A stretch of 64,000 nucleotides of DNA from CAVRAZ01 sp963719135 (GTDB lineage Bacteria; Pseudomonadota; Gammaproteobacteria; DSM-19610). Positions 28,631-36,548 of this stretch are shown piece after piece (positions within the stretch are counted from its first letter, which is position 1; every line of letters begins with the position of its first letter). The notes below the pieces were generated by a model. That model worked only from the letters and a program-made list of their open reading frames with translations. It had not been told where the DNA came from and made no database searches. Made by a program: the position numbers and the translations under genes. The stretch is taken from assembly GCA_963719135.1 (NCBI GenBank), contig CAVRAZ010000001.1:868001-932000 (forward strand), given 5' to 3'.

Positions 28631-29095
28631 ATGAAAACGTCGAAAAAAACAGGCGGCACCCTCGCCTCGCTGCTCGTCATCGCGGCGATCGCGCTCTACC
28701 AGCACCACGCCGGCAACGGCAACACCACAGCGCGCCCGGACGCTCCGGTCAGAACTCCGGACGCCGGTGCCGCGCAACCCGCCGGAACGGAGGCAGCGTG
28801 GCGGTCGGGACAGTGGCTGGACCTACAGGGCCGGGTCGAACGAGTCCTGCGCGACGATAGCGAGGGTTCACGCCATCAGCGTTTCATAGTGCGCGTCGGC
28901 GACGGCCGCACGCTGCTGGTCGCGCACAATATCGACCTGGCGCCGCGCGTGCCGGTGAGCGAGGGCGATACGGTGAACATGCGCGGCCGGTACGAGGCGA
29001 ACGGACGCGGCGGCGTCATTCACTGGACGCACCACGATCCGCAGGGCCATACCGGCGGCGGCTGGATCGAATATCGCGGCAAGCGGTACGAATAG
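28631..29095 (+). CDS. DUF3465 exported protein
   Basis: 154 residues from ATG 28631; upstream extension to 28400 crosses the repeat. An N-terminal membrane anchor or signal (TLASLLVIAAIALYQHHAG) precedes a linker rich in Pro/Ala and then an OB-like domain of the DUF3465 type: LQGRVERVLRDDSEGSRHQR, LLVAHNIDLAPRVPVSEGD, VNMRGRYEANGRGGVIHWTH, ending GGWIEYRGKRYE. Known from many gammaproteobacteria; biochemical role not established. It is convergent with the DUF4149 gene. Confidence 0.85.
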   Translation: MKTSKKTGGTLASLLVIAAIALYQHHAGNGNTTARPDAPVRTPDAGAAQPAGTEAAWRSGQWLDLQGRVERVLRDDSEGSRHQRFIVRVGDGRTLLVAHNIDLAPRVPVSEGDTVNMRGRYEANGRGGVIHWTHHDPQGHTGGGWIEYRGKRYE

Positions 29096-29154
29096 AAGAA
29101 TGCAGCAGCCGGAAGATCGGCGGCGCAACCGGCGCGCGGCGCGCAAGACGCCGG

Positions 29155-29562
29155 TCAGCGCCCCCGGGCGACGAGCACCAGCCCGATGAGGCAGTTGACC
29201 AGATAGAGCACGGAGGAAAGCCCGTGCAGGCGCCGGAAGTCCGGCGTGTCCACGGCACCGCTTTCGCGCAAGCCGGCGATCAGGGGCGCCAGCACGAACT
29301 CGCCGACCGCCGTCAACAGCAGCATGATGACGATCAGGATGAGCGCGGCGTCGAATCGAAACGCATTGCGGTACCAGCGTGTCGCCAGAAGAAAGAGGCC
29401 GCAACCCAGGCCGATCCAGGCGGTGATGCCGAACAGCGCGCCGGCGACGGTACCGGCCTGGGAACGTTCGAGCTGCTGGAACAGCACCGGCGCGACCATC
29501 AGCCCGACGGTCCAGAGACTGCCGATCCAGAGCGTCAGAACGATGCGGTCGATGGTCAGCAT
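29155..29562 (-). CDS. DUF4149 integral membrane protein
   Basis: 135 residues with four predicted membrane helices (VLTLWIGSLWTVGLMVAPVLF, ALFGITAWIGLGCGLFLLA, LILIVIMLLLTAVGEFVLAP, SSVLYLVNCLIGLVLVA) and the loop FRRLHGLS, as in TMEM205/DUF4149 proteins. In other gammaproteobacteria this family often lies near yhbY and greA, which fits here. No function can be assigned. Confidence 0.85.
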   Translation of the reverse strand: MLTIDRIVLTLWIGSLWTVGLMVAPVLFQQLERSQAGTVAGALFGITAWIGLGCGLFLLATRWYRNAFRFDAALILIVIMLLLTAVGEFVLAPLIAGLRESGAVDTPDFRRLHGLSSVLYLVNCLIGLVLVARGR

Positions 29563-29597
29563 GAGCTTAAGTATGTGGAGGACAGAACCAACATTAG

Positions 29598-29882
29598 ACC
29601 GCTAAGGACGCCGGGGCGCAAAACCCTTTTAACCACAAAGGACACGAAGAAGGTATTGTCTGGCGCGTGCTGTTCATGGCGCTTCGTATTGACTAATGAC
29701 TGGGCTGGGCACCAACGAGACGCGGATGCCACCGAACTCGGGGTACTTGCAGTCGGAGCTGGCTTGCCCCCGAAGCGAACCTGGCCCTGTCAATCGCTGG
29801 CAAGCCCGCGCGTACCGGTATCCCGATGCGAAGCTTAAGCAAATTGTATCTTCGTGTCCTTTGTGTCCTTTGTGGTTAAGAA
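29598..29882. repeat. Inverted-repeat element (MITE-like) upstream of DUF4149
   Basis: The left arm at about 29627-29651 (TTTTAACCACAAAGGACACG) and the right arm at about 29847-29882, read inverted, share TTAACCACAAAGGACAC; the right arm has one extra GGACACAAA-type unit. A second motif, CCGCTAAGGACGC, is at 29598-29612. The 195-base interior has no gene. The arms resemble those of the carA-carB element (33663-33909), so both belong to one loose family. Confidence 0.75.
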
Positions 29883-29945
29883 AGTTTCGTACCCTGGCAC
29901 CCTGCGCAGTCAACCTCCGACATCGGCCGCGCTCGATCAGGTCCC

Positions 29946-30422
29946 TCACACGTACCGCACTTCCACGATCTCCAGGTTGCGCTCGCCGCCCGGCGCGCGC
30001 ACGGTCGCAATGTCGCCCTCCATCTTGCCGATCAGCGCACGCGCGATCGGCGAATTGATCGAGATGCGCCCGGATTTGATGTCGGCTTCGTCCTCGCCGA
30101 CGATCTGGTAGGTGATCGCGTCGCCGCTGTCTTCCTCGGCCAGGTCGACGGTGGCGCCGAACACGACCTTGCCGCCGGCGTCCAGCGCCGCCACGTCGAT
30201 GACGTGGGCGTGCGACAGCTTGCCTTCGATGTCCTTGATGCGGCCCTCGGTGAAGCTCTGCTGCTCGCGCGCGGCGTGGTATTCGGCGTTTTCCTTCAGA
30301 TCGCCGTGGGCGCGCGCCTCGGCGATCGCGGCGATGATGCGCGGCCGCTCGACGGTCTTGAGCTTGTGCAATTCCTCGCGCAGCTTTTCCGCGCCGCGCC
30401 GGGTAAGCGGTACCTTCTTCAT
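29946..30422 (-). CDS. greA: Transcription elongation factor GreA
   Basis: 158 residues from ATG 30422. It binds the RNA polymerase secondary channel and stimulates cleavage of backtracked RNA. The N-terminal coiled coil has the tip acidic residues in GDLKENAEYHAAREQQ; the C-terminal FKBP-like domain is present (VVFGATVDLAEEDSGD, YQIVGEDEAD, SPIARALIGKMEGD). Its ATG overlaps the carB stop codon (ATGA), so translation is coupled to carB. Confidence 0.97.
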   Translation of the reverse strand: MKKVPLTRRGAEKLREELHKLKTVERPRIIAAIAEARAHGDLKENAEYHAAREQQSFTEGRIKDIEGKLSHAHVIDVAALDAGGKVVFGATVDLAEEDSGDAITYQIVGEDEADIKSGRISINSPIARALIGKMEGDIATVRAPGGERNLEIVEVRYV

Positions 30423-33400
30423 GCTACGTACTCCTGATGCAGATCCTGCAGGCGATTGACCGTCGGGATGTCCATGAAGGTCAGCGCGAGCGAGGTCGCG
30501 TGACCGTGAGCGATGGTGGTGCTGTAGGGTACCTTGTGCTGCAGCGCGGCACCGCGAATCGTATAGGAGTCGGCGATCGCCTGCTTGCCTTCGGTCGTAT
30601 TGATGATCAGATCGATCTGGTCGTTCTTGATCATGTCGACGATGTGCGGCCGGCCTTCGAGCACCTTGTTGACGACAGCGCACGGAATGCCGGCTTCCTG
30701 AATCGCCCCCGCCGTACCGCGCGTCGCCACCAGCCGGTAGCCCTGGCGGACCAGTTCGGCCGCGATCTGCACTGCCGGCTCGCGGTCGACCTTGCGCACA
30801 CTGATAAACACGCGGCCGGCGCGCGGCAGGTCCGCACCGGCGGCGATCTGCGCCTTGGCGAACGCCTCGCCGAAACTGGCGCCGACCCCCATGACCTCGC
30901 CGGTCGATTTCATTTCCGGACCCAGCAGCGGGTCGACGCCGGGGAACTTGATGAACGGAAACACCGCTTCCTTGACCGAGAAATACCGGGGAATCCGCTC
31001 CCGCGTGACGCCCTGCGCGGCCAGCGATTTGCCGACCATGCAGCGCGCGGCGATTTTCGCGAGCTGATAACCGGTCGCCTTGGACACGAAAGGCACGGTG
31101 CGCGACGCGCGCGGGTTGACCTCCAGCACATAGATGCGGTCGTCCTGTATGGCGAACTGGGCGTTCATCAGTCCGACCACGTGCAATGCCCCGGCCATGG
31201 CGCGCATCTGGTCGCGCAGTTGCGCCTGAATCTCCGCGGACAAGCTGTAGGCCGGCAGCGAACAGGCCGAGTCACCCGAGTGCACGCCGGCCTGCTCGAT
31301 GTGTTCCATGATGCCGCCGATCAGCACCCGCGCGCCGTCGCAGACCGCATCCACGTCGACTTCGACGGCGTCGTCGAGGAAATGGTCGAGCAGCACCGGC
31401 GAATCGTTGGAAACGCTGACCGCTGCGTTCATATAGGACTGCAGATCGTCCTGGTTGTGCACGACCTCCATGGCGCGCCCGCCCAGCACGTACGAAGGCC
31501 GCACCACCAGCGGATAACCGATCTCTTCAGCCAGTTTCACCGCCGCCTCGCTGCTGCGCGCGGTGCGGTTCGGCGGCTGCAGCAGCCCCAGGCGCATGAT
31601 CAACTGCTGGAACCGCTCGCGGTCTTCCGCCAGATCGATGGAATCCGGCGTGGTGCCGATGATCGGAGCGCCGGCCGCCTCCAGGTCGCGCGCCAGCTTC
31701 AGCGGCGTCTGCCCGCCGTATTGCACGATCACGCCTTTGGGTTTTTCCTTGTCGATGATCTCCAGCACGTCCTCGAGCGTCAGCGGCTCGAAATACAGGC
31801 GGTCCGACGTGTCGTAATCGGTCGAAACGGTTTCGGGGTTGCAGTTGACCATGATGGTCTCGAACCCGTCCTCGCGCATCGCCAGCGCGGCGTGCACGCA
31901 GCAGTAATCGAACTCGATGCCCTGGCCGATGCGGTTCGGTCCGCCGCCCAGCACGACGATCTTGTCGCGCGCGGTCGGCGCCGCCTCGCATTCCTCCTCG
32001 TAGGTCGAATACAGGTAGGCGGTGGACGTGGCGAATTCGGCGGCGCAGGTGTCGACGCGCTTGTACACCGGACGCACGCCCAGCTTGTGGCGGTGCGCGC
32101 GCAACTGGTGTTCGGTCACGCCCAGCAGGCGGGCCAGGCGGCGGTCGGAGAAGCCCTTGCGCTTGAGGCCGAACAGACGGTCGCGGTCGAGGTCGCCCAG
32201 CGGCGCGCCGCGCAGCGATTGTTCGAGCTGGATCAATTCCTCGATCTGTGCCAGGAACCAGGGATCGATGGACGACAGCGCGTGAATCGCGTCCAGGCCC
32301 AGGCCGGCCCGGAACGCGTCGCCCACGAACAGGATGCGGTCGGCGCCCGGCTCGCGCAGTTCGCGCCGCAAACGATCCTGGTTCTGCTCGTCGTTGGCCC
32401 CGAGGCGCTCATCCAGGCCGTCGATGCCGGTTTCCAGCCCGCGCAGCGCCTTTTGCAGCGACTCCTGGAACGTGCGTCCGATCGCCATCACCTCGCCGAC
32501 CGATTTCATCTGGGTGGTCAGGCGGTTCTGCGCCTGCGGGAATTTCTCGAACGTGAAGCGCGGCACCTTGGTGACGACGTAATCGATGGACGGCTCGAAC
32601 GACGCGGGCGTGGCGCCGCCGGTGATTTCGTTGCGCAGCTCGTCCAGCGTGTAACCGACCGCCAGCTTCGCGGCGACCTTGGCGATCGGAAACCCGGTGG
32701 CCTTGGACGCCAGCGCGGACGAACGCGATACGCGCGGGTTCATTTCGATGATGATCATGGCGCCGTCGGCGGGATTGATCGCGAACTGCACGTTCGAGCC
32801 GCCGGTGTCGACGCCGATCTCGCGCAGCACGGCGAGCGACGCGTCGCGCATGATCTGGTATTCCTTGTCGGTCAGCGTCTGCGCCGGCGCGACCGTGATC
32901 GAGTCGCCGGTGTGTACGCCCATCGGATCGAAGTTCTCGATGGAACAGATGATGATGCAGTTATCCTTGCGGTCGCGCACCACTTCCATTTCGTACTCTT
33001 TCCAGCCGAGCACGGATTCCTCGATCAGCAGCTCCTTGGTCGGCGACAGCTCCAGGCCGCGCTCGCAGATCTCGACGAATTCCTCCCGGTTGTAGGCGAT
33101 GCCGCCGCCGCTGCCGCCCATGGTGAACGACGGACGGATCACGGTCGGATACCCGATCTGCGCCTGGACCTGGATCGCCTCCTCCATGCTGTGCGCAATC
33201 GAGGCGCGCGGCGTCTTCAGACCGATCTTCTTCATCGCCGCGCGGAAACGGTCGCGGTCTTCGGCCTTGTCGATGGCGTCGCGCGTGGCGCCGATCATCT
33301 GCACGCCGAATTTTTCCAGCACGCCTTCGCGCGCAAGATCCAGCGCGCAGTTGAGCGCGGTCTGGCCGCCCATGGTCGGCAGCAGCGCGTCCGGCCGTTC

Positions 33401-33640
33401 CTGCTCGATGATGCGTTGCAGCGTCTGCCAGTTGATCGGCTCGATGTAGGTGGCGTCGGCCATTTCCGGGTCGGTCATGATGGTGGCCGGATTGGAGTTG
33501 ACCAGAACGACGCGGTAGCCTTCCTCCTTCAGCGCCTTGCACGCCTGCGCGCCGGAGTAGTCGAACTCGCAGGCCTGACCGATGACGATCGGCCCGGCGC
33601 CGATGATGAGGATGCTGTGTATGTCGGTACGTTTCGGCAT
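30419..33640 (-). CDS. carB: Carbamoyl-phosphate synthase large subunit
   Basis: 1073 residues, the normal length. Two homologous ATP-grasp synthetase halves are seen (MGGQTALNCALDLAREG and QYGGQTPLKLARDLE mark the equivalent regions), each with RPSFTMGGSGGG- or RPSYVLGGRAME-type ATP sites and NPRVSRSS/NPRASRTV motifs, joined by the oligomerisation domain and followed by the allosteric domain (FISVRKVDREPAVQIAAELV, NTTEGKQAI). It uses ammonia from CarA, bicarbonate and 2 ATP for pyrimidine and arginine synthesis. Separated from carA by a repeat element, and overlaps greA by four bases. Confidence 0.98.
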   Translation of the reverse strand: MPKRTDIHSILIIGAGPIVIGQACEFDYSGAQACKALKEEGYRVVLVNSNPATIMTDPEMADATYIEPINWQTLQRIIEQERPDALLPTMGGQTALNCALDLAREGVLEKFGVQMIGATRDAIDKAEDRDRFRAAMKKIGLKTPRASIAHSMEEAIQVQAQIGYPTVIRPSFTMGGSGGGIAYNREEFVEICERGLELSPTKELLIEESVLGWKEYEMEVVRDRKDNCIIICSIENFDPMGVHTGDSITVAPAQTLTDKEYQIMRDASLAVLREIGVDTGGSNVQFAINPADGAMIIIEMNPRVSRSSALASKATGFPIAKVAAKLAVGYTLDELRNEITGGATPASFEPSIDYVVTKVPRFTFEKFPQAQNRLTTQMKSVGEVMAIGRTFQESLQKALRGLETGIDGLDERLGANDEQNQDRLRRELREPGADRILFVGDAFRAGLGLDAIHALSSIDPWFLAQIEELIQLEQSLRGAPLGDLDRDRLFGLKRKGFSDRRLARLLGVTEHQLRAHRHKLGVRPVYKRVDTCAAEFATSTAYLYSTYEEECEAAPTARDKIVVLGGGPNRIGQGIEFDYCCVHAALAMREDGFETIMVNCNPETVSTDYDTSDRLYFEPLTLEDVLEIIDKEKPKGVIVQYGGQTPLKLARDLEAAGAPIIGTTPDSIDLAEDRERFQQLIMRLGLLQPPNRTARSSEAAVKLAEEIGYPLVVRPSYVLGGRAMEVVHNQDDLQSYMNAAVSVSNDSPVLLDHFLDDAVEVDVDAVCDGARVLIGGIMEHIEQAGVHSGDSACSLPAYSLSAEIQAQLRDQMRAMAGALHVVGLMNAQFAIQDDRIYVLEVNPRASRTVPFVSKATGYQLAKIAARCMVGKSLAAQGVTRERIPRYFSVKEAVFPFIKFPGVDPLLGPEMKSTGEVMGVGASFGEAFAKAQIAAGADLPRAGRVFISVRKVDREPAVQIAAELVRQGYRLVATRGTAGAIQEAGIPCAVVNKVLEGRPHIVDMIKNDQIDLIINTTEGKQAIADSYTIRGAALQHKVPYSTTIAHGHATSLALTFMDIPTVNRLQDLHQEYVA

Positions 33641-33662
33641 GTCTGACCTGTTGTTCGGTTAA

Positions 33663-33909
33663 TTTTAACCGCGAAGGACGCGAAGGACGCGAAGGAAAAG
33701 AATTCTAAACGCTAAGGCGCGCAAAGGCGCGCGAAGTATTTCTTTGCAGGATCGCTTCAAGAACGAACCAGTTTACCTGGCCAACCACGCCCACACTGTT
33801 TCTCCCGCGGGAAAAACCCTTGATCATATTTTCTTCGCGCGCCTTTGCGCGCCTTTGCGGTGAAAAATTGGGGTTTACCTTCGCGTCCTTCGCGTCCTTA
33901 GCGGTTAAG
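33663..33909. repeat. Long inverted-repeat (MITE-like) element filling the carA-carB gap
   Basis: Arms of about 76-79 bases at 33663-33738 and 33831-33909 are inverted copies. Both read TTAACCGC(G/T)AAGGACGCG, a repeated GAAGGACGC unit, then about 15 divergent bases and AAGGCGCGCAAAGGCGCGCG. The middle of about 92 bases has no ORF. It lacks a transposase and ends 6 bases from the carA stop codon. The structure would form a long hairpin in the carAB mRNA. Confidence 0.85.
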
Positions 33910-33915
33910 ATGGAT

Positions 33916-34989
33916 TCACTTGACCCCCGCCTCCCTGAACCCCGCCTGCTGGCGGATCAGGTCCAGGAAATGATCGAACAGCGGCGCGACGTCGTGCGGA
34001 CCCGGGCTCGCCTCGGGGTGTCCCTGGAAGCTGAACGCGGGTTTGTCGGTGCGATGAACGCCTTGCAGGGAACCGTCGAACAGCGAGCGGTGCGTCGGAC
34101 GCAGGGTGGCCGGCAGCGACGCCTCGTCCACCGCGAAACCGTGGTTCTGGCTGCTGATCATCACGCAGCCGGTATCCAAGTCCTGCACCGGATGGTTGGC
34201 GCCGTGATGGCCGAACTTCATCTTCACCGTGCGCGCGCCGCTGGCCAGCGCCAGCAACTGGTGTCCCAGACAGATACCGAAGATCGGCACGCCGGCGGCG
34301 AGCAGTTCCCGGATCGCCTTGATCGCGTAATCGCAGGGTTCGGGATCGCCCGGACCGTTGGACAAAAACACGCCGTCGGGCGCCAGCGCCAGCACCTCGC
34401 GGGCGGGCGTCTGCGCCGGCACCACGGTCAGGCGGCAACCCCGGTCGACCAGCATGCGCAGGATGTTGCGCTTGACGCCGTAGTCGTACGCCACGATGTG
34501 GTGCGGCAGATGCTCGCGCACAGGATGCGGCGCGCCGGGCAGCCCGCCTTCCAGCGTCCAGCTCCCCTGCGCCCATTCGTACGGCAGGCCGGTGGTCACT
34601 TCCTTGGCCAGGTCCATGCCCTTGAGTCCCGGAAAGCCGCGCGCGGCGGCCAGCGCCGTCTGTTCGTCGATGGCCGCGCCGGCGACCAGGCAGCCGCTCT
34701 GCGCACCCCTCTCGCGCAGAATGCGGGTCAGGCGCCGCGTGTCGATATCGGCGATGCCCACGATTCCGTGCTGTTTGAGGTAATCGTCGAGCGCGCCCTG
34801 GCTGCGCCAGTTGCTCACGCGCAGCGGCAGATCGCGGATGATCAGCCCCGCGCACTGGATTCTCGCGGACTCTTCGTCTTCGTGGTTGACGCCGGTGTTG
34901 CCGATATGAGGATAGGTCAGCGTCACCAGTTGCCGGGCATAGGAGGGGTCGGTGAGTATCTCCTGATAGCCGGTCATGGCGGTATTGAT
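33916..34989 (-). CDS. carA: Carbamoyl-phosphate synthase small subunit, N-terminus cut off
   Basis: About 356 residues are homologous, from NTAMTGYQEILTDPSY to the stop at 33916. The glutamine amidotransferase triad is visible (Cys in FGICLGHQLLALA, His and Glu in FQGHPEASPGPHD). Intact CarA has about 32 more residues, including the ALLxLEDGTxFxG and GEVVFNT motifs; here the residue before NTAM is Ile instead of Phe, and everything upstream (RRSGRVLRI) is foreign, although the frame stays open to 35232. Homology ends at about 34,987, the point where gene content changes to another phylum, so the truncation is probably an assembly join. Confidence 0.9.
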   Translation of the reverse strand: MNTAMTGYQEILTDPSYARQLVTLTYPHIGNTGVNHEDEESARIQCAGLIIRDLPLRVSNWRSQGALDDYLKQHGIVGIADIDTRRLTRILRERGAQSGCLVAGAAIDEQTALAAARGFPGLKGMDLAKEVTTGLPYEWAQGSWTLEGGLPGAPHPVREHLPHHIVAYDYGVKRNILRMLVDRGCRLTVVPAQTPAREVLALAPDGVFLSNGPGDPEPCDYAIKAIRELLAAGVPIFGICLGHQLLALASGARTVKMKFGHHGANHPVQDLDTGCVMISSQNHGFAVDEASLPATLRPTHRSLFDGSLQGVHRTDKPAFSFQGHPEASPGPHDVAPLFDHFLDLIRQQAGFREAGVK

Positions 34990-35252
34990 ACGGAGAACAC
35001 GGCCAGACCGACGAAGGCCATTCTGCAAAATGCGGCGCGATTTATTCTCGGTCTGACTGCTGCAGAATCGCGCAGCCGGCCGGCAAAGCCCGTATCTCAT
35101 GCTACTTTCGGAGATCCCTGCTGGTTTGGTCGGGGAGTCGGACCTGACGACCCGCTTCCCGGAGTAGCAGGTCGCGTGCCCGCGAGAATGGGCAGTAAGT
35201 TCAATCCGCGATAATCCCTCCGACCCGCTCAAGGAAGGGTGAGAAAGCGCCC
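34987..35252. other. Junction region between two unrelated genome segments
   Basis: To the left is carA of a gammaproteobacterium; to the right begins the Gemmatimonadota-like block. These 265 bases hold no gene I can support. ATTCTGCA (35020-35027) and TGCAGAAT (35061-35068) form an isolated short inverted repeat. GGAAGGGTGAG (35232-35242) is a plausible ribosome binding region for the next gene. Which genome this piece belongs to cannot be read. Confidence 0.6.
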
Positions 35253-36545
35253 ATGACCACGCGACGATCGTTCCTCACCGCGCTCGCCGGCACCACCACG
35301 ACGCTCCCCATGTTCCACTCCAGTGCGATGAAGCGGGTTATGCGGGCCACCGAGGTGGCCGGTTCCCGTCCAGCGAACGCGGTCGCCGACGATGAGATGT
35401 ACTGGTCGCAGATTCAGCGGGCGTTCGACGTGGATCGCACCATGGTCAACCTGAACAATGGCGGCTGCTCCCCCGCCCCGACCCATGTGCTGGAGCAGAT
35501 GATCCGGGACCTGAGGTTCAGCAACGAGCTCCCGGTCTACAACATGTGGCAGGTCATCGAACCCCGGATCGAGAGCGTGCGCCGGGACCTCGCCAGCGAT
35601 TTCGGGTGCGACCCCGAGGAAATGGCGATCACCCGGAACGCCTCCGAGGCCAATGAGATCATGATCCTGGGGCTCGATCTCAAGCCGGGCGACGAAGTGA
35701 TCGTCACCAATCAGAACTATGGCCGGATGCTGACCACCTGGCGGCAGCGGGTCCGCCGCGAGGGGATCGTGCTCAAGGAAATCTCCTTCAAGGTCCCCCC
35801 ACCCTCCCAGCAATACCTGGTCGATCAGTTCGCCGCGGCGATCACGCCCCGCACCCGGGTCATTGAGGTCACCCACATCACCAACCTGACCGGGCAGGTC
35901 ATGCCGGTGAAGGAGCTGATGGCGCTGGCCCGGCCCCGGGGGATCGAGGTCTTCGTGGACGGCGCCCACAGCTACGCGCACTTTCCCTTTACCAGGGACG
36001 AGCTCGATTGCGATTACTTCGGCACCAGCCTCCACAAGTGGCTGCTCGCGCCGATCGGGGCGGGGTTCCTCTATGTGCGGAAGGAAAAGCAGAAGAAGCT
36101 CTGGGCCATGATGGCGGCGCCGCCCGAAATGGACGAGAACATCCGGAAATACGAGGAGATCGGGACCCATCCGGCCGCCAACCACAATGCGATCGCCGCG
36201 GCCCTGGCCTTCCACCGCGGCATCGGGGCCGATCGGAAGATTGCCCGGCTGCGCTGGCTCCGGGATCGCTGGGCCAAACGGCTCGCGTCAACCAGCGATC
36301 GGGTCCAGATCCTCACCCCGCTCGACTCTCCCTACTCGGGAGCGATCGGGTTCATCACCGTCGCCGGCATGGACATGGGTAAGCTCAATAGCTGGCTGTT
36401 CGACCGCTACCGGATCGTGAACACCCTCATCGTCCATCCGGAGTTCAAGGGACTCCGGATCACGCCGAACGTCTACACCACCACGGATGAAATCGATTTG
36501 TTCGCGGACAAGATGCTGGAGGCGATTCGAAAGGGCGTCGCCTAG
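35253..36545 (+). CDS. Tat-exported PLP-dependent class V aminotransferase-like enzyme
   Basis: 430 residues, fold-type I PLP enzyme of the class V group (isopenicillin-N-epimerase / cysteine-desulfurase-like). PLP Lys262 lies in FGTSLHKWLLAP, cofactor-ring Asp in EVFVDGAHSYAHF, and the phosphate site near ITRNASEANE. The N-terminus MTTRRSFLTALAGTT is a twin-arginine signal, so the folded enzyme is exported, unusual for PLP enzymes but seen in this group. The reaction (epimerase, lyase or desulfurase) cannot be fixed. First gene right of the junction. Confidence 0.88.
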   Translation: MTTRRSFLTALAGTTTTLPMFHSSAMKRVMRATEVAGSRPANAVADDEMYWSQIQRAFDVDRTMVNLNNGGCSPAPTHVLEQMIRDLRFSNELPVYNMWQVIEPRIESVRRDLASDFGCDPEEMAITRNASEANEIMILGLDLKPGDEVIVTNQNYGRMLTTWRQRVRREGIVLKEISFKVPPPSQQYLVDQFAAAITPRTRVIEVTHITNLTGQVMPVKELMALARPRGIEVFVDGAHSYAHFPFTRDELDCDYFGTSLHKWLLAPIGAGFLYVRKEKQKKLWAMMAAPPEMDENIRKYEEIGTHPAANHNAIAAALAFHRGIGADRKIARLRWLRDRWAKRLASTSDRVQILTPLDSPYSGAIGFITVAGMDMGKLNSWLFDRYRIVNTLIVHPEFKGLRITPNVYTTTDEIDLFADKMLEAIRKGVA

Positions 36546-36548
36546 ACC

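Noticed and set aside
30437..33646. A 1069-codon open frame antisense to carB
   Set aside because: It mirrors carB exactly, has the Arg/His/Gly-rich composition of GC-rich shadow frames and no recognisable domain. carB on the other strand is certain.
34990..35232. The extension of the carA frame upstream to 35232 as a natural longer CarA
   Set aside because: The extra residues have no similarity to CarA, which should continue with a DGTxFxG and GEVVFNT motif; frame openness is chance.
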